In this document: in pieces, positions 44,928 through 55,638 of the stretch
Numbering within the stretch: the first letter of the stretch is position 1
Layout: every line of letters starts with the position of its first letter
Assembly: GCF_000022085.1 (NCBI RefSeq)
Contig: NC_011894.1
Span: 3,251,501-3,315,500 of the forward strand
Origin: Methylobacterium nodulans ORS 2060
Lineage (GTDB): Bacteria > Pseudomonadota > Alphaproteobacteria > Rhizobiales > Beijerinckiaceae
DNA: 64,000 nt
Reading direction: 5' to 3'
Notes under the pieces: generated by a model
Database searches by the model: none
Told to the model about the DNA's origin: nothing
The model's input: the letters and a program-made list of their open reading frames with translations, nothing else
Program-made: the position numbers and the translations under genes

Positions 44928-45528
44928 GGGTGAGGCAGCGAGCGGGGTTCGGCTTCGGGTGCCTGCGCGGACGGCGCCTGCCGGGCCCCGATCCGGGACG
45001 GCGCCGGTCTCGGAAGGGGCCGCATCGCGCGCCTGTTGCCCGCCGAACCTTCCGCTGCGTGCCGCCCGGACGACCGGCGCCTCATCCGGGACTGCCGGAC
45101 GGCCATCCGGAATGCGGGGCGGTCGACGACCGCAACTCGCTCACGCTCAAGGCGGTCGCTGTCCCCGGACTCTGCAGGACGATGCAGACCTCGTGTTCGG
45201 TCACACCGGCAGAACGGGCGCGACGCTGACGGCCCGCGCCGCGAGGCTGAGACGGGGGCGGCCCTGACCCGACCGCGGGGAACAGGACGTTCCCACAGGG
45301 CGCTCGCGCATGAGGACCGGCTGCCGATCGCCGGCAGATGAGAACCCTGGACGGCGCGCGGCCGAGCAAACCGCCGATCGGGCTTGTTCTCGGCATCTCA
45401 CCTGCCATTCAGCTCTTCGCCGAACTTGAATTCCGGCTGCCTTCGGCAGCCGCGATCGCCGCGCGCCGGGCTTGTGGTCGTCTACGGCCGCTGGGAGCAT
45501 CTGGAAAACCGCATGATCGCGCGGCCGG
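44928..45528. other. Intergenic region, nothing recognised
   Basis: About 600 GC-rich bases after the export gene. Several short frames are open on both strands, but none shows a recognisable family, good start or consistent composition. No clear terminator. Confidence 0.4.
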
Positions 45529-45571
45529 TGCAAAAAAGTTTGTGGAGCCGGTTTCGTCTGCCGTGGTTAAT
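45529..45571 (+). promoter_or_regulatory. EPS promoter element, second copy
   Basis: TGCAAAAAAGT (45529-45539) and GTGGTTAAT (45563-45571) are separated by the same 23 bases as in the element at 28603. The second half of the CtrA-type box is not conserved here (TTAA-N7-TACA). It lies about 300 bases before the UDP-xylose synthase gene, so a long leader would follow. Confidence 0.5.
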
Positions 45572-45869
45572 ATCGTCTACACTGCAGATAGCCAGGGAAG
45601 CCATATAACTTGAGGCGGTCATAAGCAGTCGGAAGGGCCAGTAACGGGGGCTTCCGTCGCTCGACAATCGAGGATGCAGCGAACCGGTCACGGGGGCTTG
45701 AAAAGCACTCCGCCCGGCACGTGCTGGCAGACACAATGCCTGTTGGCTTCGGATGAATCGCACCCTGATGTCGGCATCTTGATTGATCAAGGCCGTATCA
45801 GTCGGTGGCAGCGTGAGCCGCCCCGAAACTGGATCTGCGGGATCGTGCAATGAATAGGGTATCCACATA

Positions 45870-46826
45870 ATGACATCTCGCCGACGCACAAAGAGAATCC
45901 TGGTAACCGGAGGCGCCGGATTCCTTGGATCTCATCTCTGTGAGCAGCTCCTCGGGCAAGGCCATGAGGTTCTATGTGTCGACAATTTTTTCACAGGAAC
46001 CCGGAGGAACGTCGAACATCTGCTTAAGAACCCAAGCTTCGAGCTGCTACGTCACGATGTCACATTTCCGCTCTATGTGGAAGTAGACGAGATCTACAAT
46101 CTTGCATGTCCAGCCTCTCCAATTCATTATCAGTTCGACCCCGTCCAGACCACCAAGACAAGCGTGCATGGAACAATCAATGTCCTGGGGCTCGCGAAGC
46201 GTGTGAAAGCGAAGGTGCTGCAGGCCTCGACCTCCGAGGTGTATGGCGATCCCGAGATGCATCCGCAAGCTGAGGAGTACTGGGGGCGGGTCAATCCCAT
46301 CGGTCCCCGTTCCTGTTACGATGAGGGGAAGCGCTGCGCTGAGACCTTATTCTTCGATTATCATCGTCAACACGCGCTCCAGATCAAGGTCGCTCGCATC
46401 TTCAACACTTATGGTCCGCGCATGCACCCGGACGACGGGCGTGTCGTCTCCAACTTTGTTGTCCAGGCACTCAGCAACAGAGACATCACTGTGTATGGTG
46501 ACGGCCGGCAAACCCGATCCTTCTGCTATGTTGACGATCTCGTTCAAGGCCTGATCGCGATGATGGAGACGGACTCGAGGGTGACAGGGCCAATTAATCT
46601 CGGAAATCCGGGTGAGTTTACGATTCGGGAACTTGCCGAGCTCGTTGTTGAATTGACAGGATCGCGCTCTGAGATCGTCTACAAGCCACTCCCGCAGGAC
46701 GACCCGCGCCAGCGGAAGCCGGACATCGATCGCGCGACGAGGATCCTCGGCTGGCGACCAGCCATCGATCTTCGCGAGGGCCTCGTTCGCACCATAGAGT
46801 ATTTTCGCGCACAGATCACCGCATAG
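45870..46826 (+). CDS. uxs: UDP-glucuronate decarboxylase (UDP-xylose synthase)
   Basis: A 318-residue extended [21 protein letters not shown] binds NAD, and the block [18 protein letters not shown] followed by [17 protein letters not shown] is diagnostic for UDP-xylose synthase. The active-site pair is in [32 protein letters not shown] and [13 protein letters not shown] variants (here [13 protein letters not shown]) follow. It makes UDP-xylose for the polymer. The gene stands alone between two non-coding stretches, on the same strand as the other EPS genes. No strong ribosome binding site is obvious before the ATG at 45870. Confidence 0.93.
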   Translation: MTSRRRTKRILVTGGAGFLGSHLCEQLLGQGHEVLCVDNFFTGTRRNVEHLLKNPSFELLRHDVTFPLYVEVDEIYNLACPASPIHYQFDPVQTTKTSVHGTINVLGLAKRVKAKVLQASTSEVYGDPEMHPQAEEYWGRVNPIGPRSCYDEGKRCAETLFFDYHRQHALQIKVARIFNTYGPRMHPDDGRVVSNFVVQALSNRDITVYGDGRQTRSFCYVDDLVQGLIAMMETDSRVTGPINLGNPGEFTIRELAELVVELTGSRSEIVYKPLPQDDPRQRKPDIDRATRILGWRPAIDLREGLVRTIEYFRAQITA

Positions 46827-46857
46827 CATCGTTCTATTGAATGTTCTTAAACTGTAG

Positions 46858-48396
<1,539 letters not shown>

Positions 48397-48990
48397 CTTG
48401 CATCATGCATTCTTGGTAGTCACTGTAAATCCATGCTGATGGTCTGGGACGAGCGCAACCACGCCCTGGTGCGTAGTGCCGCGCGCCTGAAGCGGGCCGG
48501 CTCCACGTAGGTCCGTCACGATGACGGAATTACACGCGCCGATCGTCAAGGACATCCTGAACCCTTCACGCGGGCGCGCCGACTAGCTTGCCCATAAGCA
48601 ATGCTTCCCGGAAAGCGGGTTGATTATGGGCGAACGGAATCGGCCGGAGCCAGAATCGGCACTCGAAGCTGCTCTTGAGCGGTGGCGGAAGGCAATCGGG
48701 GGGTGACTCTGGTCACGCCACAGGCAGCCGAGACATAACGCATAGGCTCGCACGGCTTGGAAAAGGATGCCATCAAGAATTATCTCGCTCCGGTATTGGT
48801 ATTAATTGCGGCACCAGACAAGGAGTAGCTCGCCACGGCAGGACCGGGCGAGCTGAGAAAGGCACCATTGGGAGGGGTCCTAGACGACCATAGCTGCCGA
48901 CGCGACGCCTTAACCTGGGCTACCGGATCGTCCCTCGCGCGCGAGGCCGACCCATTCGCATCAGCGCCGGTACGGAATGAGGGACGCGCC
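48397..48990. other. Intergenic debris
   Basis: No recognised gene. An imperfect inverted repeat, GCCCATAAGCAAT (48590-48602) with GTTGATTATGGGC (48619-48631), could be a decayed recombination or IS end site. Composition is mixed and the frames are short. Confidence 0.4.
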
Positions 48991-49197
48991 TCACGAGGCC
49001 ATGCGGTGGATGAGCCAGAGGAGCAGGGCCATGACAGCGGCAGTGGCCGCGGCCTGCACGGTGAGCTGGGTTCCCATCCCCCATTCGACTCCGGGGTCAA
49101 GATACCGGTTGAGCGCGATGCGGATGAGCGGGCCCGTTCCGCCCGCAACACCTGCGGCCAGCAACATGCGAGATCGAGGGGTCCGAGGTAGAATCAT
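48991..49197 (-). CDS. Small putative membrane protein
   Basis: A 68-residue frame starting MILPRTPRSRMLLAAGVAGG at an ATG (49195-49197) with AGGAG seven bases upstream. It has two hydrophobic segments, about residues 10-22 and 44-62, and ends LLLWLIHRMAS. I do not recognise a family. Good ribosome binding site, membrane-like composition and an even layout favour a real gene; its place among IS fragments argues for caution. Confidence 0.45.
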   Translation of the reverse strand: MILPRTPRSRMLLAAGVAGGTGPLIRIALNRYLDPGVEWGMGTQLTVQAAATAAVMALLLWLIHRMAS

Positions 49198-49519
49198 CCG
49201 GGGCTCCTGGCGGAGGTAAGCGCCGCGATTACAAATCACAACATGCCCCGTCCGAACTGTTTGATCTGTTTGCCATCGCACCCGAGGCTTGCGGGCGCGT
49301 AAGGCGATTTATGCAACGCGAAATCGCCCCTCCGGAATCGCCTCCATGGGCGCGAAGGAATGCGGGGCGACCGCACGAGCGTCATCCGGCGCCATCCACT
49401 CCGCCAACGTCGATGATTGGTGGCTGGTCAGATCACTGAACATCTGCACGATTGGGGGAGTTTGCACCGTCAGCCTCGCGGCACCGGTCTTCGACAGCCG
49501 TGAAGACCGCGCCCTGATG
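49198..49519. other. Intergenic, no gene seen
   Basis: About 320 bases between the small membrane protein and the IS110 fragment. Nothing recognised on either strand; probably further decayed IS110 sequence. Confidence 0.35.
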
Positions 49520-49811
49520 CACCTTCGAGGCCCGCGTGCGGGAGCAGGTCGCCGACAGGCCCGAGGTGGCCGAGTTGTTGCTGACGGCGTGGCGGGCAAG
49601 GCGCGACCCGATCGCCGTGCTTGACCGCACGCTGATCGAGACCGCCAAGGGCGATGCAACCTTCCGGCTCCTGATGACCTGTCCAGGGGTGGGGGTGGTC
49701 GTTGCGGCAAGCTTCGCGGCTGCGGTGGAGGCGCTCGCGCTCGATCGGAGCCTATCTCGGATTGACGCCCAAGCGACCTCAGTCCGGAGACAGCAATCAC
49801 GTTGCGTACTG
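49520..49811 (+). pseudogene. IS110 transposase fragment
   Basis: FEARVREQVADRPEVAELLL, then LLMTCPGVGVVVAASFAAAVE matches the middle of IS110 transposases, where the PGVG motif precedes the C-terminal transposase_20 domain. At about 49750 the frame shifts and GAYLGLTPKRPQSGDSNHVA continues in the next frame until a stop at 49809-49811. Both the DEDD-bearing N-terminus and the C-terminus are absent, so it is inactive. Confidence 0.75.
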
Positions 49812-49845
49812 AGCGGCCAAGGTCATCTTGTCCACCTCCGTTCCC

Positions 49846-49894
49846 CTGAGGCAGGCCGCAAGTGGACATTCTGTCCACTTGCGGCCTGCCTCAG
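49846..49894. repeat. Perfect 23-bp hairpin
   Basis: Positions 49846-49868 and 49872-49894 are exact reverse complements around a TTC loop. The arm starts CTGAGGCAGGCCGCAAGTGG. It follows the IS110 fragment by 35 bases and precedes the antiporter gene by 125. No run of T follows, so it is not a classical terminator. Confidence 0.85.
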
Positions 49895-49956
49895 CGATCG
49901 ATCAACGCATTGGAAAATCAGGAAAAATCAGACGAAAGGGCGGCTGGCTCGGACCT

Positions 49957-50032
49957 TGCTGACGGACATGTCGAAGCGCGGCGGAGACCGCGCCTCAAGG
50001 AACCGCACCAGGAGGATTCATGTCCGTCAGCA
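49957..50032 (+). promoter_or_regulatory. Inverted repeat masking the antiporter start codon
   Basis: TGCTGACGGACATG (49957-49970) is the exact reverse complement of CATGTCCGTCAGCA (50019-50032), which contains the ATG of the antiporter gene. In the mRNA a 14-bp stem would lock the start codon, and AGGAGG would sit in the loop edge. A regulatory role is inferred. Confidence 0.5.
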
Positions 50033-51657
50033 TCGCAGCCGAACCAGGCTTCTTCAGTCGCGAGCGCACGATCGCCGCGCCGAGCTTCAACCGCTGGCTG
50101 GTGCCACCAGCGGCGCTTGCGATTCATCTCTGCATTGGTATGGCCTATGGCTTCAGCGTGTTCTGGCTGCCGCTCTCGCGCGCCATCGGAATCACGCAGC
50201 CGATCACTTGTCCGGCCGATATGGGCTTCCTCGCCTCGCTGGTCGCGACGGGCTGCGACTGGAAGATCAGCCAGCTCGGCTGGATGTACACGCTGTTCTT
50301 CGTGTTGCTCGGCTGTTCCGCGGCGATCTGGGGCGGCTGGCTCGAACGCGCCGGGCCGCGCAAGGCCGGCTTGGTCTCGGCCTTCTGCTGGTGCGGCGGC
50401 CTGCTGATCTCTGCGCTCGGCGTCTACCTGCACCAGCTCTGGATGCTGTGGCTCGGCTCCGGTGTCATCGGCGGCATCGGGCTTGGCCTTGGCTACATCT
50501 CGCCGGTCTCGACGCTGATCAAGTGGTTTCCCGACCGGCGCGGTATGGCAACCGGCATGGCGATCATGGGCTTCGGCGGCGGCGCGATGATCGGCGCGCC
50601 TCTCGCCGACTGGTTGATGCGCCAGTTCGCCACCGCGACCTCAGTCGGGGTCTGGCAGACTTTCGTGGCGATGGCTGCCATCTACTCCGTGTTCATGGTA
50701 GCTGGTGCGCTCGGCTACCGTGTTCCCCGAGACGGCTGGAAGCCGGCCGGCTGGACTCCGCCGGTGATGAGCAGGAGCGCGATGGTCTCGTCCAAGAACG
50801 TCGATCTCGACGTCGCGTGCCGCACGCCGCAGTTCTGGCTGATCTGGGCGGCGCTTTGCCTCAACGTATCCGCCGGCATCGGCGTCATCGGCATGGCCTC
50901 GCCGATGCTGCAGGAGATGTTCGGCGGCAAGCTGATCGGGCTCGACATTCCCTTCGGATCGCTCGACGCGACCCAAAAGGCCCAGATCGCAGCCATCGCA
51001 GCGGGCTTCACGGGACTGCTCAGTCTCTGCAACATCGGCGGCCGCTTCCTGTGGGCAACCTCATCCGATAGGCTCGGCCGCAAGCTCACCTTCGCGATCT
51101 TCTTCACGCTCGGCTTCGCGCTCTACGCCGCGGTTCCGACGCTCGCGGGATACGGCACGACGCTGTTCTTCGTGCTCGCAATCGGCGTCATCATCTCGAT
51201 GTATGGCGGCGGCTTTGCGACGGTGCCTGCCTATCTCGCCGACATGTTCGGGACCAGGATGGTCGGTGCGATCCACGGCCGGCTGCTGACCGCCTGGGCG
51301 ACGGCCGGCATCCTCGGCCCGGTGCTGGTGAACTATCTGCGCGAGCACCAGCTCGCCTCGGGCCTGCCCAATGCGCAAGCCTACAACCAGACCATGTACA
51401 TCCTGGCCGGACTGCTGGTCCTGGGCATGATCTGCAACCTTCTGGTCCGTCCGGTCGCGTCGCGCCATCATATGGCAGAGGAGAAGGAATCGCTCGTGGC
51501 GGCGCGTCCCGAGGCCCACGCGTCCCTGGCGGACACGCCGACGGCCGAACCGACGACATCACCGGTCCTCGTCGCGCTCGCGTGGGCGGCGGTTGGCCTG
51601 CCGCTCGCGGCTGGTGTGCTGATCACGCTTCAGAAGGTGGCGATCCTGTTGCATTGA
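50020..51657 (+). CDS. Oxalate/formate antiporter family MFS transporter
   Basis: A 545-residue MFS protein of the OFA family with 12 transmembrane segments. AIHLCIGMAYGFSVFWLPL is the N-terminal signature, GIGLGLGYISPVSTLIKWFPDRRG the loop 4-5 block, and GRFLWATSSDRLGRKLTF the second-half loop. It is longer than OxlT (about 420 residues) because of an insertion around residues 65-80 (ITCPADMGFLASLVATGCDW) and a 60-residue C-terminal tail with one extra hydrophobic helix. Probable role is exchange of oxalate, formate or a related carboxylate. The ATG at 50020 has AGGAGG. A sigma-54 two-component system downstream may control it. Confidence 0.87.
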   Translation: MSVSIAAEPGFFSRERTIAAPSFNRWLVPPAALAIHLCIGMAYGFSVFWLPLSRAIGITQPITCPADMGFLASLVATGCDWKISQLGWMYTLFFVLLGCSAAIWGGWLERAGPRKAGLVSAFCWCGGLLISALGVYLHQLWMLWLGSGVIGGIGLGLGYISPVSTLIKWFPDRRGMATGMAIMGFGGGAMIGAPLADWLMRQFATATSVGVWQTFVAMAAIYSVFMVAGALGYRVPRDGWKPAGWTPPVMSRSAMVSSKNVDLDVACRTPQFWLIWAALCLNVSAGIGVIGMASPMLQEMFGGKLIGLDIPFGSLDATQKAQIAAIAAGFTGLLSLCNIGGRFLWATSSDRLGRKLTFAIFFTLGFALYAAVPTLAGYGTTLFFVLAIGVIISMYGGGFATVPAYLADMFGTRMVGAIHGRLLTAWATAGILGPVLVNYLREHQLASGLPNAQAYNQTMYILAGLLVLGMICNLLVRPVASRHHMAEEKESLVAARPEAHASLADTPTAEPTTSPVLVALAWAAVGLPLAAGVLITLQKVAILLH

Positions 51658-51661
51658 TATC

Positions 51662-51695
51662 AACGGCCCAGGCTGCTGACGCAGCGGGCCGTTGC
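51662..51695 (+). terminator. Hairpin after antiporter gene, first
   Basis: CAACGGCCC (51662-51670) pairs with GGGCCGTTG (51687-51695), starting five bases after the antiporter stop. There is no long T run, so termination may be inefficient. Confidence 0.5.
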
Positions 51696-51712
51696 TATGA
51701 CAACCGAGTTCG

Positions 51713-51741
51713 GCCCGCCGGCGCATGAAGCCGGCGGGCCA
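51713..51741 (+). terminator. Hairpin after antiporter gene, second
   Basis: GGCCCGCCGGC (51713-51723) and GCCGGCGGGCC (51731-51741) form a perfect 11-bp stem around GCATGAA. Tandem with the hairpin at 51662, it separates the antiporter gene from the two-component operon. Confidence 0.5.
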
Positions 51742-51831
51742 TTGCATCGCCATTGGCGCGGTAATCCTCTAAGCACGTTTCGCCCCGAGCATGCTTGCGG
51801 CAGACCTTCCCGCTTGACCGATGGCGGTTCC

Positions 51832-53202
51832 ATGACCAGCGGCCTAGACGCGACAGACGGCTCCCTTGCTCCCGCCGACCCGTGGCTCGCTCAGGCGCAT
51901 ATCCTCGTCGTCGACGACGAGCCGGGCATGCGAAACTTTCTGGTCCGCACGCTCGCGCCGCGCTGCGCCAGGGTCGAGGCGGTGGGCGACGTCGCCGACG
52001 CCGGCCGGCTGCTCGACTCGAACCATTTCGACCTCATCATTCTCGACAACATCTTGGGCGGCCGCACAGGGCTCGCATGGCTCGCGGAGTTGCGCCGCGA
52101 CGGATTGTTCACGGAAGTCATCCTGATCACCGCTTTCGCGGATCTCGAGACTGCGATCGAGGCGCTGAGGGCGGGGGCGGCCGATTTCGTGCTGAAGCCG
52201 TTCCGCACAAAGCAGATCCTCAACGCCGTTGCGCGCTGCCTCGACCGCGCGGCGCTGCGGCGGGAGAATTTCGTGCTGCGCCGTCAGCTCGGGACGGCTC
52301 CGAGGTCGGAGGCGGTCAGCCGCATCGTCGGCACCTCTCCGCAGATGGCGCGAATCCGCGAGCTGGTCGCGCGCGCCGCCGCGACGCCGAGCACCGTGCT
52401 GATCACCGGCGAATCGGGGACAGCGAAGGAGATCACGGCGCGCGCGCTCCACGAGCAATCGCCTTTCGCCGACAGGCCATTCGTGCCGGTGAACTGCGGA
52501 GCGATCGCCGCAGAGATCATCGAGAGCGAGCTGTTCGGCCATGTGAAGGGTGCATTCACGGGCGCCGCCTCCTCTCGGGAGGGGTTGTTCTTCTACGCCC
52601 AGGGCGGCACATTGTTTCTCGACGAGATCGCCGAGCTTCCGCTTGCACTGCAGGCGAAGCTCCTGCGGGTGATCGAGGATCGCAAGGTGCGCCCGGTGGG
52701 CTCGGACCGTGAAATCCCGATCGACCTTCGTCTGGTCGCCGCCACCAACACCGACCTCGCCGAGCAGGTCGCGGCCGGGCGGTTCCGCGCCGACCTCTAC
52801 TACCGGCTCGACGTGTTCCGCATCCATCTGCCGCCGTTGCGCGAACGGGTCGAGGACATCGAGCCCCTCGCGCGGATGTTCATGGAGCAGATCTCGTCGC
52901 AGCTCGGCCTGCCGCCGCTGCCGATCCGCCCGAGCGTGCTGCAGCGCTTCGAAGCCTATCCGTGGCCGGGCAACGCCCGCGAGCTCCGCAACCGGATCGA
53001 GCGTGCGCTGATCCTCGGCGCCTTCGACGAGCCCGACCCCGGCGCGCCGGCCGAAGCCCGGACCGATGACCTCGCCGAGGTCGAGAAGCGCCATATCCTG
53101 CGGGTGCTCGCTGCGTCCGACGGCAATCGGGCGGAGGCCGCGCGGCGGCTTGGCGTCTCACGCAAGACGCTCGACCGCAAATGCGCGGAATGGAATGCTT
53201 GA
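51832..53202 (+). CDS. Sigma-54-dependent response regulator (NtrC type)
   Basis: A 456-residue activator. The receiver domain has HILVVDDEPGMRNFL, phospho-acceptor D72 in ILDNILGG and K122 in VLKPF. The AAA+ domain at about 165-400 has GAFTGA (residues 240-245, sigma-54 contact) and Walker B LFLDEIAELP. A Fis-type helix-turn-helix ends the protein with GNRAEAARRLGVSRKTLDRK. The Walker A reads GESGTAKE where GESGTGKE is expected. I take the ATG at 51832; the frame stays open to 51697. Its 3' end overlaps the kinase gene by eight bases. Receiver before kinase is the reverse of the usual DctBD order. Confidence 0.9.
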   Translation: MTSGLDATDGSLAPADPWLAQAHILVVDDEPGMRNFLVRTLAPRCARVEAVGDVADAGRLLDSNHFDLIILDNILGGRTGLAWLAELRRDGLFTEVILITAFADLETAIEALRAGAADFVLKPFRTKQILNAVARCLDRAALRRENFVLRRQLGTAPRSEAVSRIVGTSPQMARIRELVARAAATPSTVLITGESGTAKEITARALHEQSPFADRPFVPVNCGAIAAEIIESELFGHVKGAFTGAASSREGLFFYAQGGTLFLDEIAELPLALQAKLLRVIEDRKVRPVGSDREIPIDLRLVAATNTDLAEQVAAGRFRADLYYRLDVFRIHLPPLRERVEDIEPLARMFMEQISSQLGLPPLPIRPSVLQRFEAYPWPGNARELRNRIERALILGAFDEPDPGAPAEARTDDLAEVEKRHILRVLAASDGNRAEAARRLGVSRKTLDRKCAEWNA

Positions 53203-55186
53203 GCGGCCCCCGCGCGGCTGGCGGCTGCGCTCGGTCCGCGCACGCCTGCTTGCCATCGCGCTGCTGCCGATGGTGGCGGTGCTTCCGGTCGTCCTCGGCT
53301 TCGCCCTGTTCTGGTGGCTCGCCCAGTTCGACGCGCTGCTCGTCTCGAAGGCCCATGACGAGCTGATCATCGCCCGCCAGTATCTGCGCCGCATCATGGA
53401 GCGCAGCGGCGAACGGATTGCGGCGCTTGGGCAATCGGCGGCTTTCGCCGATGCGGGCCGCGCGGGCGGCCTCAATGCTCTCCTCGAAACGCGCCGGAAT
53501 GAGCTCGGCCTCGACTTTCTCTATCTGACGACCCCCGATGGGGAGATTACGGCCGCGGCGCCTTCCAGTGCGAAGCCTTCGGCTGAGTGGCGCGTCGTCG
53601 GCGCCGCGCTCGGCGGCAGGCCGGAAACGGCGATCGACGTCTTCGACGCCGGCGAGATGGCATCACTCTCGCCCGACATGGCAGCGCGGGCGCGCCTCGA
53701 TCTCGTGCCGACGCCGGCCGCCGCCGAGACCGACCGCAAGGTCGAGACGCGGGGCCTCATCATCCACTCGGCGAGCCCCGCGACGCTGCCCGATGGTCGC
53801 GCCGGCGCGCTCGTCGGCGGCTCGCTGCTGAATGGCAATCTTGGGTTCGTCGACACCATCAACGACCTGATCTACGCCCACGCCGACCTGCCCGCCGGCG
53901 GCCAGGGCACGGCGACGTTGTTTCTCGATGACGTGCGTATCGCGACCAACGTGCGCCTGTTCGGCGACCGCCGCGCGCTCGGCACGCGGGTCTCCCGGGA
54001 GGTGCGCGATGCCGTGCTCGGCGAGGGCCGCACCTGGCTCGACAGCGCCTTCGTGGTGAACGACCGCTACATCTCGGCCTATGAGCCGATCGTCGACAGC
54101 GCAAGCCGGCGAGTCGGCATGCTCTATGTCGGCTTCCTCGAACGCCCGTTCCGCCTGGCGCGGTGGGCGATGGTGGCGGCGGTGCTGGCCACCTTCGCGG
54201 TCGCGGCCGCCGTGACGGTGCCATTCCTGCTCAGGCTCGCCCGCGCGATCTTCCAGCCGCTTGAGCGCATGAACCGCACCATCGCAGCCGTCGACGCCGG
54301 CGATCTTGGTGCGCGCACGGGAACCGTTCCCTGCCATGACGAGATCGGGCTCGTGGCGCGTCGCTTCGACGAGTTGCTCGACCGCCTTGAAGCGCGCGAC
54401 GCGGAGCTGCGCGCCTTTGCGCGCGAACTCGATGCGCGCGTCGAGGAGCGCACGCGCCAGCTCGAAGACACCCGCCGGCAACTGGTCATGTCGGAGAAGC
54501 TCGCCTCGATCGGCGAGATCACGGCCGGCGTCGCCCACGAGATCAACAATCCGATCGCCGTCATCCAGGGCAATCTCGAGGTTGCCCGCGAGGCGCTCGG
54601 ATCGGCGGCGAACGAGGTCAAGACCGAGTTCGACCTGATCGATCAGCAGGTCCACCGGGTGAACATGATCGTCACACGCCTGCTGCAATTCGCGCGGCCG
54701 GAAGAATATGCGGGATATGTCGAGGCGGTCGCGCCCGCAGGCGTCGTCGCCGACTGTCTCGTGCTCGTCCGTCATCTCCTCGAACGCGCAGACGTCACGG
54801 TCGAGATCGCAGACGAGGCAACCCGCACGGTCGAGGTCAGCCGGACGGAATTGCAGCAGGTCGTGATCAACCTCATGGTCAACGCCATCCACGCCATGCC
54901 GGAGGGCGGTGTGCTCCGCCTCGAGACGAAGGATGAGGACCGCTCTGGCACTGACGGCGTTGCGATCAAGGTGGTGGACACCGGCGTCGGCATCCCGACC
55001 GACCAGCTGCGAAAGATATTCGACCCCTTCTTCACCACCCGCACCCATGGCGGCACGGGGCTGGGTCTCTCGATCAGCTACACGCTGATGGCGCGCTATG
55101 GTGGCGCGATCACAGTCGACAGCGAGGTAGGCCGCGGCTCGGCCTTCACGGTCTGGCTGCCATCGGTTCGACAGCCGGACGGATAG
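53195..55186 (+). CDS. Sensor histidine kinase with periplasmic cache-like domain
   Basis: A 663-residue kinase. Transmembrane helix 1 covers about residues 18-44. A periplasmic region (45-320) has the look of a single or double cache sensor, with LGLDFLYLTTPDGEITAA. Helix 2 at about 323-345 is followed by HAMP and a coiled coil, then the H-box GEITAGVAHEINNPIAVI (H near 447). N- and G-boxes follow, NLMVNAIHAMPEGG, DTGVGIPTDQL and GGTGLGLSISYTLM. HEINNP kinases partner NtrC-type regulators, as here. The ligand is unknown; a carboxylate carried by the upstream antiporter is a reasonable guess. Start ATG at 53195. Confidence 0.9.
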   Translation: MLERPPRGWRLRSVRARLLAIALLPMVAVLPVVLGFALFWWLAQFDALLVSKAHDELIIARQYLRRIMERSGERIAALGQSAAFADAGRAGGLNALLETRRNELGLDFLYLTTPDGEITAAAPSSAKPSAEWRVVGAALGGRPETAIDVFDAGEMASLSPDMAARARLDLVPTPAAAETDRKVETRGLIIHSASPATLPDGRAGALVGGSLLNGNLGFVDTINDLIYAHADLPAGGQGTATLFLDDVRIATNVRLFGDRRALGTRVSREVRDAVLGEGRTWLDSAFVVNDRYISAYEPIVDSASRRVGMLYVGFLERPFRLARWAMVAAVLATFAVAAAVTVPFLLRLARAIFQPLERMNRTIAAVDAGDLGARTGTVPCHDEIGLVARRFDELLDRLEARDAELRAFARELDARVEERTRQLEDTRRQLVMSEKLASIGEITAGVAHEINNPIAVIQGNLEVAREALGSAANEVKTEFDLIDQQVHRVNMIVTRLLQFARPEEYAGYVEAVAPAGVVADCLVLVRHLLERADVTVEIADEATRTVEVSRTELQQVVINLMVNAIHAMPEGGVLRLETKDEDRSGTDGVAIKVVDTGVGIPTDQLRKIFDPFFTTRTHGGTGLGLSISYTLMARYGGAITVDSEVGRGSAFTVWLPSVRQPDG

Positions 55187-55638
55187 GCACGACCCGAGCA
55201 ACCGAAGAGAGAGGATCGTGGCGCAGGCGACGATCGCTCCCGCGCCGCCTCGAGGCCCGTTCGCGCGAAGATGACGATCGATCCGGCGGCCATCATGGCC
55301 GCCCATGGTCGGCTGAACCGGACGCGCGGCCTGCTGGCAGCGAGAGCCGGGCCCGACTTCGTTGGGTCGGATCACGGCTCTCAGCTGTTGATTTGACGCG
55401 CTCCCTGACGCCGAACCGGCGTCCACTTCGGCGGGGAGCGCTCTAAGCGTAAAGACGCGCGTGCCCGTCGCGGTCGCCGGCGGAAGAAGCGGCAGAAGCG
55501 CGACCGTCAAGCTCCTCTATCCTGCCATGCTGTGCACGCCCTGCAGCGCATCCCGCATGTCCCGAGGCAGAGTTGCTTGGTGGGCGCCACCGCGGGGAGG
55601 TATGCTCGCCGCGTCCCATCAGCCTTGCGCGGTCAGCG
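55187..55638. other. Intergenic region with mosaic repeat
   Basis: Between the kinase and phospholipase genes. It holds the palindromic repeat at 55343-55445; otherwise no gene is seen. The region after the repeat should contain the phospholipase promoter. Confidence 0.5.
55343..55445. repeat. Mosaic palindromic repeat, RIME-like, copy 2
   Basis: TTGGGTCGGATCACGGCTCT at 55362-55381 and the following CAG are identical to the right arm of the repeat at 27173. The GCGCTCCC ... GGGAGCGC unit at 55399-55445 matches its second part. The left arm has diverged, so the first stem is no longer perfect. Confidence 0.7.

Noticed and set aside
53663..55510. Open frame of 615 codons on the minus strand over the kinase gene
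   Set aside because: Same reason: mirror of a well-supported histidine kinase with all its sequence boxes.
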